Shown: positions 1 to 8,674, counted from the first letter of the stretch. The stretch is DNA of 34,099 nucleotides from an uncultured Bacteriovoracaceae bacterium (GCA_938017795.1 CALIJZ010000042.1:1-34099), one strand, 5' to 3'. Notes: a model not told the origin generated them from the sequence alone. Numbers and translations: made by a program.

Positions 1-234
1 AGAAAAAGAAAAAGAGGTACTTATTATAAAGACCCATTTAAAGCCAGAGCGGCAATCAAAAAATTAGAGATAACAAACCAGGCAGAACATAAGAGAAGGT
101 ACAAGGAAGACTATAAACTTATGCGATATCCTCACAAATTCTATAAATTAGATATGAAGTTAAATGAATTTATTCAATTAAGTGATAGCGAGTTTATTGA
201 AAGAATTAAAAGTAAATATAATAAAGCTTCTTGA
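1..234 (+). CDS. C-terminal part of an unidentified basic protein (start lies outside the window)
   Basis: The reading frame is open from the first base to a TGA and gives 77 residues. It is strongly basic and starts with an alternating Lys/Arg stretch. The rest is rich in Lys, Tyr and Glu and looks helical near the end. I do not recognise a family. It stops 44 bases before the large endonuclease-helicase gene on the same strand, so the two may be co-transcribed as part of one accessory element. The basic composition would suit a nucleic-acid-binding protein, but that is only inference. Confidence 0.55.
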   Translation, partial: RKRKRGTYYKDPFKARAAIKKLEITNQAEHKRRYKEDYKLMRYPHKFYKLDMKLNEFIQLSDSEFIERIKSKYNKAS

Positions 235-278
235 TCTATTTCAGGTAAAGAATTGGTGTTTTTTGCCGATATTTTATT

Positions 279-3200
279 ATGAGTAAGATCAAATCAATTT
301 ATAGAAAGAAGTCAAAGTCATGGAAAGATATTTATGATTCTTTAATTTCAATTAGGGGAGATGAAAAGCATTCTGAGGCCGGGCGAATTTTTGAAGTCTT
401 TGCTAAGCATTATTATGAAGTTTTACCTGAAGTTAAAGAGGTGTACTTTCTAGAAGAAACTCCTGTGAAGTATTTGCAAGAATTAGGATTAGATAATAAA
501 GACTTTGGAGTAGATTTAGTTATTATTGACAAGAGAATGCGTAAGATTGCTGTTCAGGTGAAGTTTAGAAAAAATGAAGAGAGAGAGATAAGATATGGCA
601 AAGATAAGCTCTCTAATACATCTGGGCATAATTCATTTGATGCTCATTGGTTCTTTTCAAACTCTATGGGTATTTGCGACAGAACAAAGAGACTTGGAAA
701 AAATGTAGAACAAGTTTTTATTCAAGACCTTGAAGACTTAAACTCATCACAAATAAAAAAAATTATATCTTCAATTCATAATGTGAAAATATCAAAGGAT
801 GATCTGAAAAAACCTAGGGAACATCAAAGCCGAGCAATAAAAGAGGTAGTTAAAGGGCTTAAAGAGAGCAGCCGAGGGAAGTTGATTTTACCCTGTGGTA
901 CTGGGAAAACGTTGACCTCTTTGTGGATTAAAGAAAAAATGAAATCAAAAACTACATTAGTTTTAGTCCCATCATTGGCTTTGTTAAGACAATTTAAGAA
1001 TAGTTGGTTGCAACAAGCAAGAAAAGAGTTTGACTTTTTTTGTGTTTGTTCAGAGAAAGATGTTGATAGGGGGACCGTTAGTTCAAGATATGAATTAGGA
1101 AGAACTGGCTTCGGAGTCACTACTGATGAAACAGAAATTCGAGAATTCATTAAACTCGCCAAAGATAATTTAGTTGTTTTTTCAACTTATCAATCTTTGA
1201 GAAAAGTCTCAGGTGCATTCCAAGGAAATCTTTTTGAATTTGATTTAGTAATATGTGATGAGGCACATAGGACAGCAACAAGAAAGGATACAGCTTTTGC
1301 AGTTGTTCATGATGATAAGAAAATCAAGGCTAAGAAAAGACTGTACATGACTGCTACACCAAGGGTTTTAAGTAGAAAACTAATAAAGAAAGATGAGGGT
1401 GTTACAAAATATATCTCAGATATGAATGATTCAACTGTTTTTGGGAATGAACTTTTTAGAATGAGCTTTAAGGAAGCTATCGATTTGAAATTGCTTGTTG
1501 ATTATAAAATATTAGCAATAGGGGTGACGGAAAGTGAAGTTCGTTCATTAATTAAAGAGAGAAAATACATATTAGATGAAAATACTACTGTTGAAGATAT
1601 AGCTAACTTAGTAGCTTTAAATAAAGTTATAAAAAATCATAAAACTACTCATGCTTTAACTTTTCACTCAACGATAAATAGAGCAAAATCTTTTAAAGAT
1701 AGATATAAAGAGTTTTTCCCTAGATCTTGGGTTGAAACAATTACAGGGAAACAAAAATTTAGATTAAGAAAGAAAAAGCTAAGTGAATATGAATCAAGGA
1801 AAAGTGGAGTGTTAACAAATGCTAGGTGCTTAACTGAGGGTGTCGATATACCTTCAATTGATTGTGTGTACTTTTGTGATACAAAAAACTCAAAGATTGA
1901 TATTGTTCAAGCATGTGGTAGAGCATTAAGGATAGACGATACAAGGAGAGGTTCAAAGGTGGGGTATATTGTCTGCCCTCTGTATCACCCTGAAAACACT
2001 AGTTCAATTGAAGACTTTATAGAAAATAGTAGATTTGATAATATTGTTTCTGTTTTAAGAGCAATGAGTAGCCATGATGCAAGGATTGAGGAAGAAATTA
2101 GTAAGTTGATATATGGGAAGGGAAAAAGACAAGTAAGCAAAAAAGAAAAATCAAGTGTTTCTATTCATTCGATTCTTCAGTTAGATCTTAAAGGTTTAAC
2201 TGAAGATTTATTCAAAGAAGTATTTATCGAAACTATTAGAAAATCGATTCCTTCTTTAAGGTGGAGGCCATTCAAAGATGCTCATTCTTATGTGAAAAAG
2301 CAAGGGTTGAAATCACATAAAGAATGGAAGAAATACTGTGACGGGGAATTGAGCCATTTAAGCCCCAAACCGATAGATATCCCTAAAAGCCCTAAAAAAG
2401 TGTATCACAAAGATTTTTCTAACTGGGGAGAATGGCTTGGCTCTGGAAATAAATCGACTCATTCATATAATTTTAGAAGTTTTAAGCTTGCACGAAAGTT
2501 TGTTCATAGTTTAGGACTTAAGTCATCTAATGAATGGTTTCGGTATATTAAAGGTAGTTTCTCTAATTTACCTGAATTACCTGAAGACATACCTCGAAGT
2601 CCAGCAGATCATTATAAAAATGATTGGATAGGAATTCCTGATTGGATTGGGACGAATACCTCTAAAACAAGACATCGAAGCTATACTGATGCAAAAAAAT
2701 TTGTACATAAACTGAAGTTAAAGAATGAAGTGGAGTGGAATGACTATTGTAAGAAAAAATCTAAAGGAGTTTTAATAAAACCTATAGATATTCCAGCTTC
2801 GCCAAAAAAAGTTTATAGAGATGAATATGTATCGATTGGTGAATGGTTAGGGACAGGTAATGTTGCAACTAAAAATAGAAAGTACAGAAGCTTTAATAAA
2901 GCTAGAGAATTTATACATTCACTTCAATTAAAAACTCAAAAAGAATGGTGGGAATATTGTCGAAATGGGATCAATGGCTTACCTGATTTACCAGCCGATA
3001 TTCCCAAGACACCAAATAAGGTGTACTCATCTGAATGGAAAAATATACCGGATTGGCTAGGGTCAGGAAAAACACCTCGGAATGTAAAGTATCGAGACTT
3101 CGAAGAAGCAAAATTGTTCGTGCATAAACTAAAATTAAAGAATAGAGAGGAATGGAACTCTTATTGTAGAGGAGAGTTTGAAGAACTGTTGCCCTCTTTA

Positions 3201-3497
3201 CCTAATGATATTCCCAGAACTCCAAGTTGGGCCTATAAAGGCAAGTTTTCAAATCTAGGCAACTGGTTAGGGACAAACAAAGTTGCTAATCGAGATAAAG
3301 AATTTAGAAGTTTTAAAGATGCAAGACGATTTGTTCATAAACTTAATTTAAAATCATGTAAAGAGTGGAAACTATATTGTAAAAACGAATTATGTAAATT
3401 GCCAGTTCGGGATATACCAACCTCTCCCGATTCAACGTATAGTGATGAATGGAAAGATTGGTATGACTGGCTTGGTACAGACAAGTTAGCCTCTTGA
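279..3497 (+). CDS. Restriction-endonuclease-like / SF2 helicase fusion with six integrase-type repeat units
   Basis: This 1072-residue protein has three parts. Residues about 30-110 look like a PD-(D/E)xK nuclease of the Mrr type: a helix with E39, then D79 and the Q93-V-K95 triad. Residues about 180-560 are a superfamily 2 helicase/translocase: Walker A PCGTGKT near 204-210, DEAH at 327-330, TATP near 358 and the arginine-finger motif QACGRALR near 544-551. This order is that of type III/type I restriction ATPases and related defence helicases. Residues 661-1072 are six copies of a unit of about 68 residues, each with a pattern like FxxAxxFVHxLxLKxxxEW, then DIPxxPxxxY, then W(L/I)G. These match what I know as the phage-integrase repeat unit (Pfam INT_rpt), which is also found on helicases. 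The likely role is DNA processing or defence carried by a mobile element. Nuclease activity is inferred from motifs only. Confidence 0.85.
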   Translation: MSKIKSIYRKKSKSWKDIYDSLISIRGDEKHSEAGRIFEVFAKHYYEVLPEVKEVYFLEETPVKYLQELGLDNKDFGVDLVIIDKRMRKIAVQVKFRKNEEREIRYGKDKLSNTSGHNSFDAHWFFSNSMGICDRTKRLGKNVEQVFIQDLEDLNSSQIKKIISSIHNVKISKDDLKKPREHQSRAIKEVVKGLKESSRGKLILPCGTGKTLTSLWIKEKMKSKTTLVLVPSLALLRQFKNSWLQQARKEFDFFCVCSEKDVDRGTVSSRYELGRTGFGVTTDETEIREFIKLAKDNLVVFSTYQSLRKVSGAFQGNLFEFDLVICDEAHRTATRKDTAFAVVHDDKKIKAKKRLYMTATPRVLSRKLIKKDEGVTKYISDMNDSTVFGNELFRMSFKEAIDLKLLVDYKILAIGVTESEVRSLIKERKYILDENTTVEDIANLVALNKVIKNHKTTHALTFHSTINRAKSFKDRYKEFFPRSWVETITGKQKFRLRKKKLSEYESRKSGVLTNARCLTEGVDIPSIDCVYFCDTKNSKIDIVQACGRALRIDDTRRGSKVGYIVCPLYHPENTSSIEDFIENSRFDNIVSVLRAMSSHDARIEEEISKLIYGKGKRQVSKKEKSSVSIHSILQLDLKGLTEDLFKEVFIETIRKSIPSLRWRPFKDAHSYVKKQGLKSHKEWKKYCDGELSHLSPKPIDIPKSPKKVYHKDFSNWGEWLGSGNKSTHSYNFRSFKLARKFVHSLGLKSSNEWFRYIKGSFSNLPELPEDIPRSPADHYKNDWIGIPDWIGTNTSKTRHRSYTDAKKFVHKLKLKNEVEWNDYCKKKSKGVLIKPIDIPASPKKVYRDEYVSIGEWLGTGNVATKNRKYRSFNKAREFIHSLQLKTQKEWWEYCRNGINGLPDLPADIPKTPNKVYSSEWKNIPDWLGSGKTPRNVKYRDFEEAKLFVHKLKLKNREEWNSYCRGEFEELLPSLPNDIPRTPSWAYKGKFSNLGNWLGTNKVANRDKEFRSFKDARRFVHKLNLKSCKEWKLYCKNELCKLPVRDIPTSPDSTYSDEWKDWYDWLGTDKLAS
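2259..3494 (+). repeat. Six tandem integrase-type repeat units inside the helicase gene
   Basis: The 3' 1.2 kb of the helicase gene encodes six diverged copies of a unit of about 68-70 residues. Each copy has an aromatic-rich helix, the core FVHxLxLKxxxEW, a short variable loop, DIPxxP and a closing W(L/I)G(S/T). The copies differ from each other at most positions, so at DNA level this is not a simple tandem repeat. The last copy ends exactly at the stop codon. Confidence 0.8.
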
Positions 3498-3509
3498 AAG
3501 AATTAGTGA

Positions 3510-3529
3510 TTGGGGATAATTTGGGGATA
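3510..3529 (+). repeat. Pair of 9-base direct repeats, one helical turn apart
   Basis: TTGGGGATA occurs at 3510-3518 and again at 3521-3529. The copies are offset by 11 bases, just downstream of the helicase gene. Closely spaced, in-phase repeats are typical of protein-binding sites such as the arm sites of tyrosine recombinases. No integrase gene is visible in the window, so the role is inferred. Confidence 0.45.
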
Positions 3530-3598
3530 TTCTATTTGATACCCCCTAGTTCTATGTAGCAATGATTAGCAATTAAAGTGATCAATGTTGTGTTAAAT

Positions 3599-3615
3599 CT
3601 CGTAATAATTACGAG
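3599..3615. repeat. Perfect palindrome CTCGTAAT-A-ATTACGAG
   Basis: Two perfectly complementary 8-base arms flank a single central A. It lies between the helicase gene and the tRNA-end-like segment. The loop is too small for an ideal terminator and no clean T run follows (GGGTTTATAGTTATTT). It could be a protein-binding site of the integrated element or a weak terminator for the helicase transcript. Confidence 0.4.
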
Positions 3616-3670
3616 GGTTTATAGTTATTTGTTGATATCAGTTGTTTTCGCTTGTTATTCTGACTTGATA

Positions 3671-3688
3671 GCCCGCGAGAGGGCACCA
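3671..3688 (+). other. tRNA 3'-end-like segment, candidate attachment site remnant
   Basis: The segment reads GCCCGCGAGAGGGCACCA. If the last four bases are a discriminator A plus CCA, the preceding seven (AGAGGGC) would be the 3' acceptor strand and CCGCG the 3' side of the T stem. The sequence just upstream lacks the conserved TTC of a T loop and has no matching T-stem 5' strand, so this is not a complete tRNA. A 3' tRNA fragment next to an accessory gene and short direct repeats is what an attL/attR scar of a tRNA-integrating element looks like. A leucine tRNA would fit the G1/A73 ends, but that is weak. Confidence 0.35.
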
Positions 3689-3778
3689 TTTGTCTGTAAG
3701 TCGTTGAAATCAAAAACAAAATTCAGAAATGAAATTTATAATGTCCCGTAATAGTTAGCTTCTATTTAATAAACTACC

Positions 3779-4924
3779 TTATTCTAAAATGTTGATCTTT
3801 AAATACCCTTCTAAAGTTTTATTCAAGTTTTCAAGAGTCAGATATCTTGGCAGAGAGGCTGAGCAGTTTATTCTGAATGATCTCTTAGTATTACCGAAAA
3901 TATTTCTTTCAGATTGGATTCTAATATAATTGTCTCCTACACTAGACAGAAATGGAGATTGTTCTCTATGAGAAGTTCGTTCAGAAACAATCAGTTTTGT
4001 TGACGTAAAAGATTTAAAGTTATCCCAAAGTGCAAAAGCAGGATCATCGTATTCTAGGTCACATGCCATAACAGCGGAATAATCTTCTTGGAGTCTATAG
4101 TTTGTAGAATTCTTAAGAGCTTTTAGGTCTTCTCTTGAAAATATAAAATTATCTATACCTGGAATGGTAGGATCTATTCGATCTTCATATAGCTCATTAA
4201 AAAAGTAATTATATTCTCTTCCATCAACTATAAACTTCACCTGGGAGAATTCTTTATATGATCTATAAAAATCAAGAAATTTAAAGTCATCAAAATTGTG
4301 ATCCACAACAGAGCCGATGTCACTTGATATTACTTCAACTGATACTTTCTTAACTCCTGTTAATCTTTTATGACCAAGAGGGTTGTATTTATCCATTATT
4401 CTTCGTTTTTCTTCTAGGTACTTTTTGAAATCATGATTTTGTTCATTGTCTTCGTATAGATTAAGTAAGCTATTGAAAGAATATAGATTGTTATTTCTGT
4501 GGGTACAAACTGCTTTTGCTTCTTCAGATAAGTCCTTGTTACTTTCTCCTTTGCATTCATATTCGTTTGAAAATGTGAGTTTATGACTAATACATTTTTT
4601 ATTAATTTCAATTGCTTGAAAAAAATTATGATATTTCATGTTGTATGTCTCTGTATTGTTTCCTGAGCGTGAGAAGAAAACTCTTCTAGTTTGTTCTTCT
4701 TGATGATCAAATTCATTAGAAGCACTAATAATATCTCTTAAACTATCTTGAAAAGCATTTGAACACTTCAGAGGTCTCTCTTGGTTTTTAGGAGAGTTTT
4801 CACTGGAGACTTGCTGCTTTTTGACAGGAAGCTGTGAAATTGAAGTATTCGGATTTCTTGGGTTTGATTTAGAGCAAGAAATCACTGCTAATAAGAGAAT
4901 GGTTGCACTTTTTTTGAAAATCAT
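3779..4924 (-). CDS. Lipoprotein of unknown function (381 aa)
   Basis: The N terminus is a classic lipoprotein signal: KK, a hydrophobic stretch, then the lipobox VISC with the cysteine at residue 17. A Ser/Pro/Asn/Gln-rich linker follows, as expected for an envelope-anchored protein. The start is well supported: AGGAG lies 7-8 bases upstream of the ATG. The mature part is polar, rich in Asp, Tyr and Phe, with a few scattered cysteines. I recognise no domain. It is a single minus-strand gene with no partner in the same direction nearby, and it lies just outside the suspected integrated element. Confidence 0.75.
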   Translation of the reverse strand: MIFKKSATILLLAVISCSKSNPRNPNTSISQLPVKKQQVSSENSPKNQERPLKCSNAFQDSLRDIISASNEFDHQEEQTRRVFFSRSGNNTETYNMKYHNFFQAIEINKKCISHKLTFSNEYECKGESNKDLSEEAKAVCTHRNNNLYSFNSLLNLYEDNEQNHDFKKYLEEKRRIMDKYNPLGHKRLTGVKKVSVEVISSDIGSVVDHNFDDFKFLDFYRSYKEFSQVKFIVDGREYNYFFNELYEDRIDPTIPGIDNFIFSREDLKALKNSTNYRLQEDYSAVMACDLEYDDPAFALWDNFKSFTSTKLIVSERTSHREQSPFLSSVGDNYIRIQSERNIFGNTKRSFRINCSASLPRYLTLENLNKTLEGYLKINILE

Positions 4925-5094
4925 GAAATACTCCTAGATCTATAGATATCATAGGTAAGGTAGTACTTAAGGCTGGATGTAACTATTACTTTGTAGTCAC
5001 AAAAGGTGAAAAAAGAATAGACATTTTATAGGTGATACTTTGGCTAGAGGGTGACGAATAGAGTCCCTTTAACTCATAAACTCAAGTGCTTCCC

Positions 5095-5156
5095 TTTAGA
5101 ATAATCCAGTATTCTAGTTATAATTAAAGACAGAATTAATTCATCATGGAGGAAGT
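5095..5156 (+). promoter_or_regulatory. Promoter and leader of the small lipoprotein gene
   Basis: A perfect -10 box TATAAT at 5119-5124 lies 32 bases before the ATG, with a weak -35 (TTTAGA, 5095-5100, 18-base spacer). The leader after the -10, with the motif AAAGACAGAA, is nearly repeated in front of the lipoprotein gene at 11560. A strong GGAGG precedes the start codon. Confidence 0.55.
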
Positions 5157-5471
5157 ATGAAACTTTTAATTTTAGTATTATTTTTAGGATTAGTATCTTG
5201 TGGAGAAGATACTAAGGATCTGTTCTTTAAGGAGCAAGTTTCTTATATCTCTGAGGCACCCACGTCTGCCCAAACTGGAGGAGGAGAGGTTTTTGAAAGT
5301 GTTACATTTTTTCCTAATGGAGAGTGTGAGTATAAAGGAAGTGACTTTATTTCTGAAGGTACATATTTAATCAAAGAGGATGAGTTGATATCAGAAAACT
5401 GTAGAAATTTCACTATAATTAGTGATGTTAAGATCCAACAAGGAGACGTGATGTGGCTATTGGATGAGTAG
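5157..5471 (+). CDS. Small lipoprotein (104 aa)
   Basis: The signal sequence MKLLILVLFLGLVSC gives a lipobox with the cysteine at residue 15. The mature part of about 90 residues is acidic and contains a run resembling a small beta-rich lipocalin/META-type fold (phrases such as FFPNGECEYKGS and EGTYLIKEDEL), but I cannot name a family. The start is fixed by GGAGGAAGT directly before the ATG and by a TATAAT box at 5119. The signal region and leader closely resemble those of the lipoprotein gene at 11560. The gene is monocistronic and ends before a strong hairpin. Confidence 0.7.
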   Translation: MKLLILVLFLGLVSCGEDTKDLFFKEQVSYISEAPTSAQTGGGEVFESVTFFPNGECEYKGSDFISEGTYLIKEDELISENCRNFTIISDVKIQQGDVMWLLDE

Positions 5472-5489
5472 CATGTTAAGTATTTAATG

Positions 5490-5516
5490 CAGGCTGAGAA
5501 AACGCATCTCAGCCTG
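5490..5516 (+). terminator. Perfect 10-bp hairpin after the small lipoprotein gene
   Basis: CAGGCTGAGA (5490-5499) and TCTCAGCCTG (5507-5516) are exact complements around the 7-base loop AAACGCA, 18 bases after the lipoprotein stop codon. The stem is GC-rich for this genome. No T run follows, so it may act as a rho-assisted terminator or RNA-stabilising end rather than a canonical intrinsic terminator. Confidence 0.55.
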
Positions 5517-5697
5517 AACACTCAACAAGCGGACAATCCGCCAACTCCGTTATCTCTCTATAGCTTTTACCTTTGCTCTTGGCGTTTTCCATCCTAGACT
5601 TTTCGCTCTGATAATCTTTATAAAATAGAAACCTCACTACAGCAAAGATTGGTAAATATAGATTTAACTTCGTTTAAAGTTATGTTACTTCCTATGG

Positions 5698-6999
5698 GTG
5701 CAAGTAAATACTCAAAGTCCAATTAGAAGTCTCTTAAGCCTTTCATGGCCAATTATTATTGGACAGCTTGGTCTAATGTTAGTAGGGACAGTTGATATAC
5801 TTGTTGCCTCTGAATATTCTTCAAAGGCTCTTGCTGCGATAGGGGTTGCTAATTCTATTTTAAACCCTATTTTTCTATTCGGCCTTGGAATTATGTTTGG
5901 ATTAAGTCCCTATATAGCAAAGAAAAGAGGAGCGGGATTTGATATTGATTCTTATATTGGTGATATATTAGGCTTTGGACTTATTATTGGAATGATTGTT
6001 TCATTTTTAATTCTAGTCATGAACCAATTTGTGGGCTCTTTTGGGTTTGATCAAGAGATTGTTCCAACTATTAAGGCCTATAATGAAGTTGTCGCTTGGT
6101 CTTTTCCTTTTTCTATTTTATTCCAAGCAATTAGAGAATACCTTCAGTCTTTTGAAGATGTTTTTATGGCAAACTTAATTTCGATATTAGCTGTTTTTGT
6201 AAATTACTTTTCAAATTACCTCCTTGTTTTTGGAATAGGTGACTTTGGGGGGATTGGAGAAATAGGACTTGCTTATACGACTCTTGTGATGAGAGCATTT
6301 TTATTTTTAAGCATCTTCTATTATCTTTATAAAAAAGTAGGTTTTATAAGTTTAAGTTTTTCTAGATTTAAAGAGCTTTTTCTTTTTTGCTTTCCAGTTG
6401 GTTTAACTGTTTTTTTAGAAGTTGGTGCCTTTGCTTCTCTTGGTTTTTTCTCAGGTCAAATAGGAGTAATTGCTTCTGCCACAAATAGTATTTGTCTTAA
6501 CCTTATTTCTCTAGCATTTATGGTACCTCTCTCAATCGCAGGAGCAACTTCTGTTAAAATTGGCTACTTTCTTGGAAAAAAAGATTATACAAATATGAAA
6601 AACTATATTTATTCATCTCTTTATATTGTTTTAGGATTTAGTTTTATCACAACAGCTTGCTTTTTCTTTTTTCCAGAGTTTCTTATAAAGTTTTTTACAA
6701 AAGACCAATCAATCATCACCCTTGGACTTTCTCTTTTGGTTTATGCTTGCTTTCTCCAGTTCTTTGATTTTCTTCAAGTTCTTCTCTGTTCAATTTTTAG
6801 AGGATTACAGTTTGTTAATATCCCAACAGTCGCAACTCTTATAAGTCATTGGCTGATTGGAATCCCACTTAGTTACTACTTAGCTTTTTATCAAGATTGG
6901 GGTCTAAAGGGACTTTGGTTTGGTCTCTGTGTTTCCCTTGTCATTATGAGTTCTTATTTGAGCTTGAAGCTAAAATGGAAGCTTCAAGGTTATAAGTAA
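5698..6999 (+). CDS. MATE-family multidrug/toxin exporter
   Basis: This protein of 433 residues is almost entirely hydrophobic, with about twelve membrane segments, and the length is normal for the MATE (NorM/DinF) family. The N terminus has the family hallmark: SLSWPIIIGQLGLMLVGTVD, a first helix leading into the conserved G-x-x-D. A second similar segment starts near residue 240, as expected for the two six-helix halves. MATE proteins expel cationic drugs and metabolites across the inner membrane in exchange for Na+ or H+. The start is a GTG; upstream in frame there is no ATG or GTG before a stop at 5665-5667, and no good ribosome-binding site is visible. It is monocistronic, with no regulator next to it, so the substrate cannot be guessed. 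Confidence 0.85.
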   Translation: MQVNTQSPIRSLLSLSWPIIIGQLGLMLVGTVDILVASEYSSKALAAIGVANSILNPIFLFGLGIMFGLSPYIAKKRGAGFDIDSYIGDILGFGLIIGMIVSFLILVMNQFVGSFGFDQEIVPTIKAYNEVVAWSFPFSILFQAIREYLQSFEDVFMANLISILAVFVNYFSNYLLVFGIGDFGGIGEIGLAYTTLVMRAFLFLSIFYYLYKKVGFISLSFSRFKELFLFCFPVGLTVFLEVGAFASLGFFSGQIGVIASATNSICLNLISLAFMVPLSIAGATSVKIGYFLGKKDYTNMKNYIYSSLYIVLGFSFITTACFFFFPEFLIKFFTKDQSIITLGLSLLVYACFLQFFDFLQVLLCSIFRGLQFVNIPTVATLISHWLIGIPLSYYLAFYQDWGLKGLWFGLCVSLVIMSSYLSLKLKWKLQGYK

Positions 7000-7153
7000 A
7001 GCTTAACGGAAAAGTTATTTCACCCCAGCTAATCCCGAAGACATTGTGGGTTAAAAGGATACAATATTTTCGGATATTCCTGTTATCCAAGTTGATAAAT
7101 TCAATAATCTAATCTTAAGTATAAGAAATGACAGGGGAGTTCGAACTTCCATT

Positions 7154-7182
7154 GCCTAAAAAGATTAATTGTCTTCGAGATT
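7154..7182 (+). repeat. Imperfect direct repeat, copy 1
   Basis: This 29-base stretch starting GCCTAAAAAGA matches 8646-8674 with about five mismatches. The two copies flank the secreted-protein gene at 7208-8602. The stretch 7000-7207 otherwise has no gene; an open frame at 7055-7159 (34 codons, no start codon) ends with its stop inside this repeat and could be a decayed coding fragment. Confidence 0.45.
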
Positions 7183-7207
7183 AGCTGAGCTGTAGTTAAA
7201 CCTAAAA

Positions 7208-8602
7208 TTAACTATCCAGAAAAAGCGAACAATTAAATGATTCAGTTAGCTCCATAAGGTATTGCTTATGATCAGGATTCGGGATCGCTTCTATTTTTGG
7301 AATTAAAAATTCTTGGAGATATTCTCTACCTTCCTGAGCATTAAGAAATGATTCTACAAGCGTTAACTCGCGAGCTACTTGTTGTACTAGCGTTTGTGAA
7401 CTTGGCTCCGAATATAATCTTAAGAGCTTAATAGTCTTTTCAGTTAATGATGGGAAATTCTCTATCGTTTTACCCATGAATTGAAGGTGCCAAATAAGAC
7501 CATTAAAGCCATCTATATAAGCTGAAGATTTCGCTGTGCCTCCACTAATGCCTAAATGAGAGAACAGGGATTCAAATTCTTGTTTTGAAAGATTGTTTGT
7601 TATGTTGTCGGCAATAGTTCCATGATGAATCAATTGATCTAAGTAATGATTTAGATGAGTCAGTTTCTGATCTTGAGTAAAAGTATCAATGTTGTCTTGT
7701 ATATAAATTCCATAATGCCTTAAATACATTTCCCATAGATGAGGAGGGAGGGTCGAGTTTTTTATATCCACTGGATCAATGTTAATTTTGAGAAAGTCCT
7801 CTGGAGAAATAAGATCGAAGTAGTTACCCATTAATAAATTATTTAGGTTAACATGGAAATCTTTTACATTTAGAATATTGGTTTGAAATTGCTCCATTAT
7901 TCGATCGTAACTTTTAGATACATCTTGGGTAAGGAGTGATTGATTAAGAAAGCTTAAAGATGGTGATATGGAGTTTGGTACATTTCTATCTATATTAGGT
8001 GGAATATTACTCAGTTCTTGGTCTATTCGATTTAATTGAATATTATATTCCTGAGCAGAAATTAATCCTCTTCTATTTAAAACTTTGAGTTCCTTGCTTT
8101 TAAAATTTTGTGCTTTTTCATTTGCTATTTGAAACGTCTGCTCTAAATCAAGTTGAGAAGGATTATTATCCAACAATTCAGTGAGCTCATCGGTGAATCG
8201 TTCTAACTCCCTATAATCTAAATGCTTAGATTTTACTATGATTCCTCTTCTTACTTTTGTTACTACTAAATCTTCGGAAGGACGAAATGAACTAATTTCA
8301 TCCTTAAATAATCCATCATTCCCAGATTCAAGCTTTAGAGTTGCTGCGACCTTTAACAGTCTTTTAAAATTATTTTTATAGTTTACATAAATATCTGCAA
8401 ATTCAGACATTCCACGCAATGACTCATTAGGAGGCTCAAGTTCTAGATAATAAGAATTAAGACAATTAATAGCTGCTCCTATTTCATCTATCTTTGTAAC
8501 CCTTCCTGCGAGTGCATTTTTTGTACTCGTTATACAATCAGCATAAGTTACATGTTGAAAGAATGAAAAAAATAAAACAATAGGTAGATATTTAAACCTC
8601 AT
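7208..8602 (-). CDS. Secreted protein of unknown function (464 aa)
   Basis: I place the start at the ATG at 8602, eight codons inside the longest frame. The longer version would start with TTG and has extra residues before the signal peptide, whereas MRFKYLPIVLFFSFFQHVTY is a clean signal peptide with cleavage before ADC. The mature protein is helical and rich in Leu, Asn and Glu, with phrases typical of alpha-helical repeat or coiled segments. It has only three cysteines: two near the mature N terminus and one near the C terminus. No catalytic motif is visible and I do not recognise a family. It stands alone and is bracketed by the 29-base direct repeats. Confidence 0.7.
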   Translation of the reverse strand: MRFKYLPIVLFFSFFQHVTYADCITSTKNALAGRVTKIDEIGAAINCLNSYYLELEPPNESLRGMSEFADIYVNYKNNFKRLLKVAATLKLESGNDGLFKDEISSFRPSEDLVVTKVRRGIIVKSKHLDYRELERFTDELTELLDNNPSQLDLEQTFQIANEKAQNFKSKELKVLNRRGLISAQEYNIQLNRIDQELSNIPPNIDRNVPNSISPSLSFLNQSLLTQDVSKSYDRIMEQFQTNILNVKDFHVNLNNLLMGNYFDLISPEDFLKINIDPVDIKNSTLPPHLWEMYLRHYGIYIQDNIDTFTQDQKLTHLNHYLDQLIHHGTIADNITNNLSKQEFESLFSHLGISGGTAKSSAYIDGFNGLIWHLQFMGKTIENFPSLTEKTIKLLRLYSEPSSQTLVQQVARELTLVESFLNAQEGREYLQEFLIPKIEAIPNPDHKQYLMELTESFNCSLFLDS

Positions 8603-8645
8603 AAACTCTGATTCGGTAAATATCAATTATTACTTTAGTTTCAGG

Positions 8646-8674
8646 GCCTAAAAAGACTAAATGTTTTTGAGGTT
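8646..8674 (+). repeat. Imperfect direct repeat, copy 2
   Basis: This is the second copy of the 29-base sequence at 7154-7182, again beginning GCCTAAAAAGA. It lies just upstream of the minus-strand secreted-protein gene and runs into the start of a small decayed coding fragment. Confidence 0.45.

Noticed and set aside
824..1162. Minus-strand open frame of 112 codons inside the helicase gene
   Set aside because: It lies wholly opposite a well-supported helicase core, and its translation is a low-complexity reflection of that gene.
7134..7150. GGGGAGTTCGAACTTCC, which resembles a tRNA T arm
   Set aside because: The stem does not pair properly as a T arm and no acceptor, anticodon or D arm can be found around it. 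It is a chance palindrome AGTTCGAACT with flanks.
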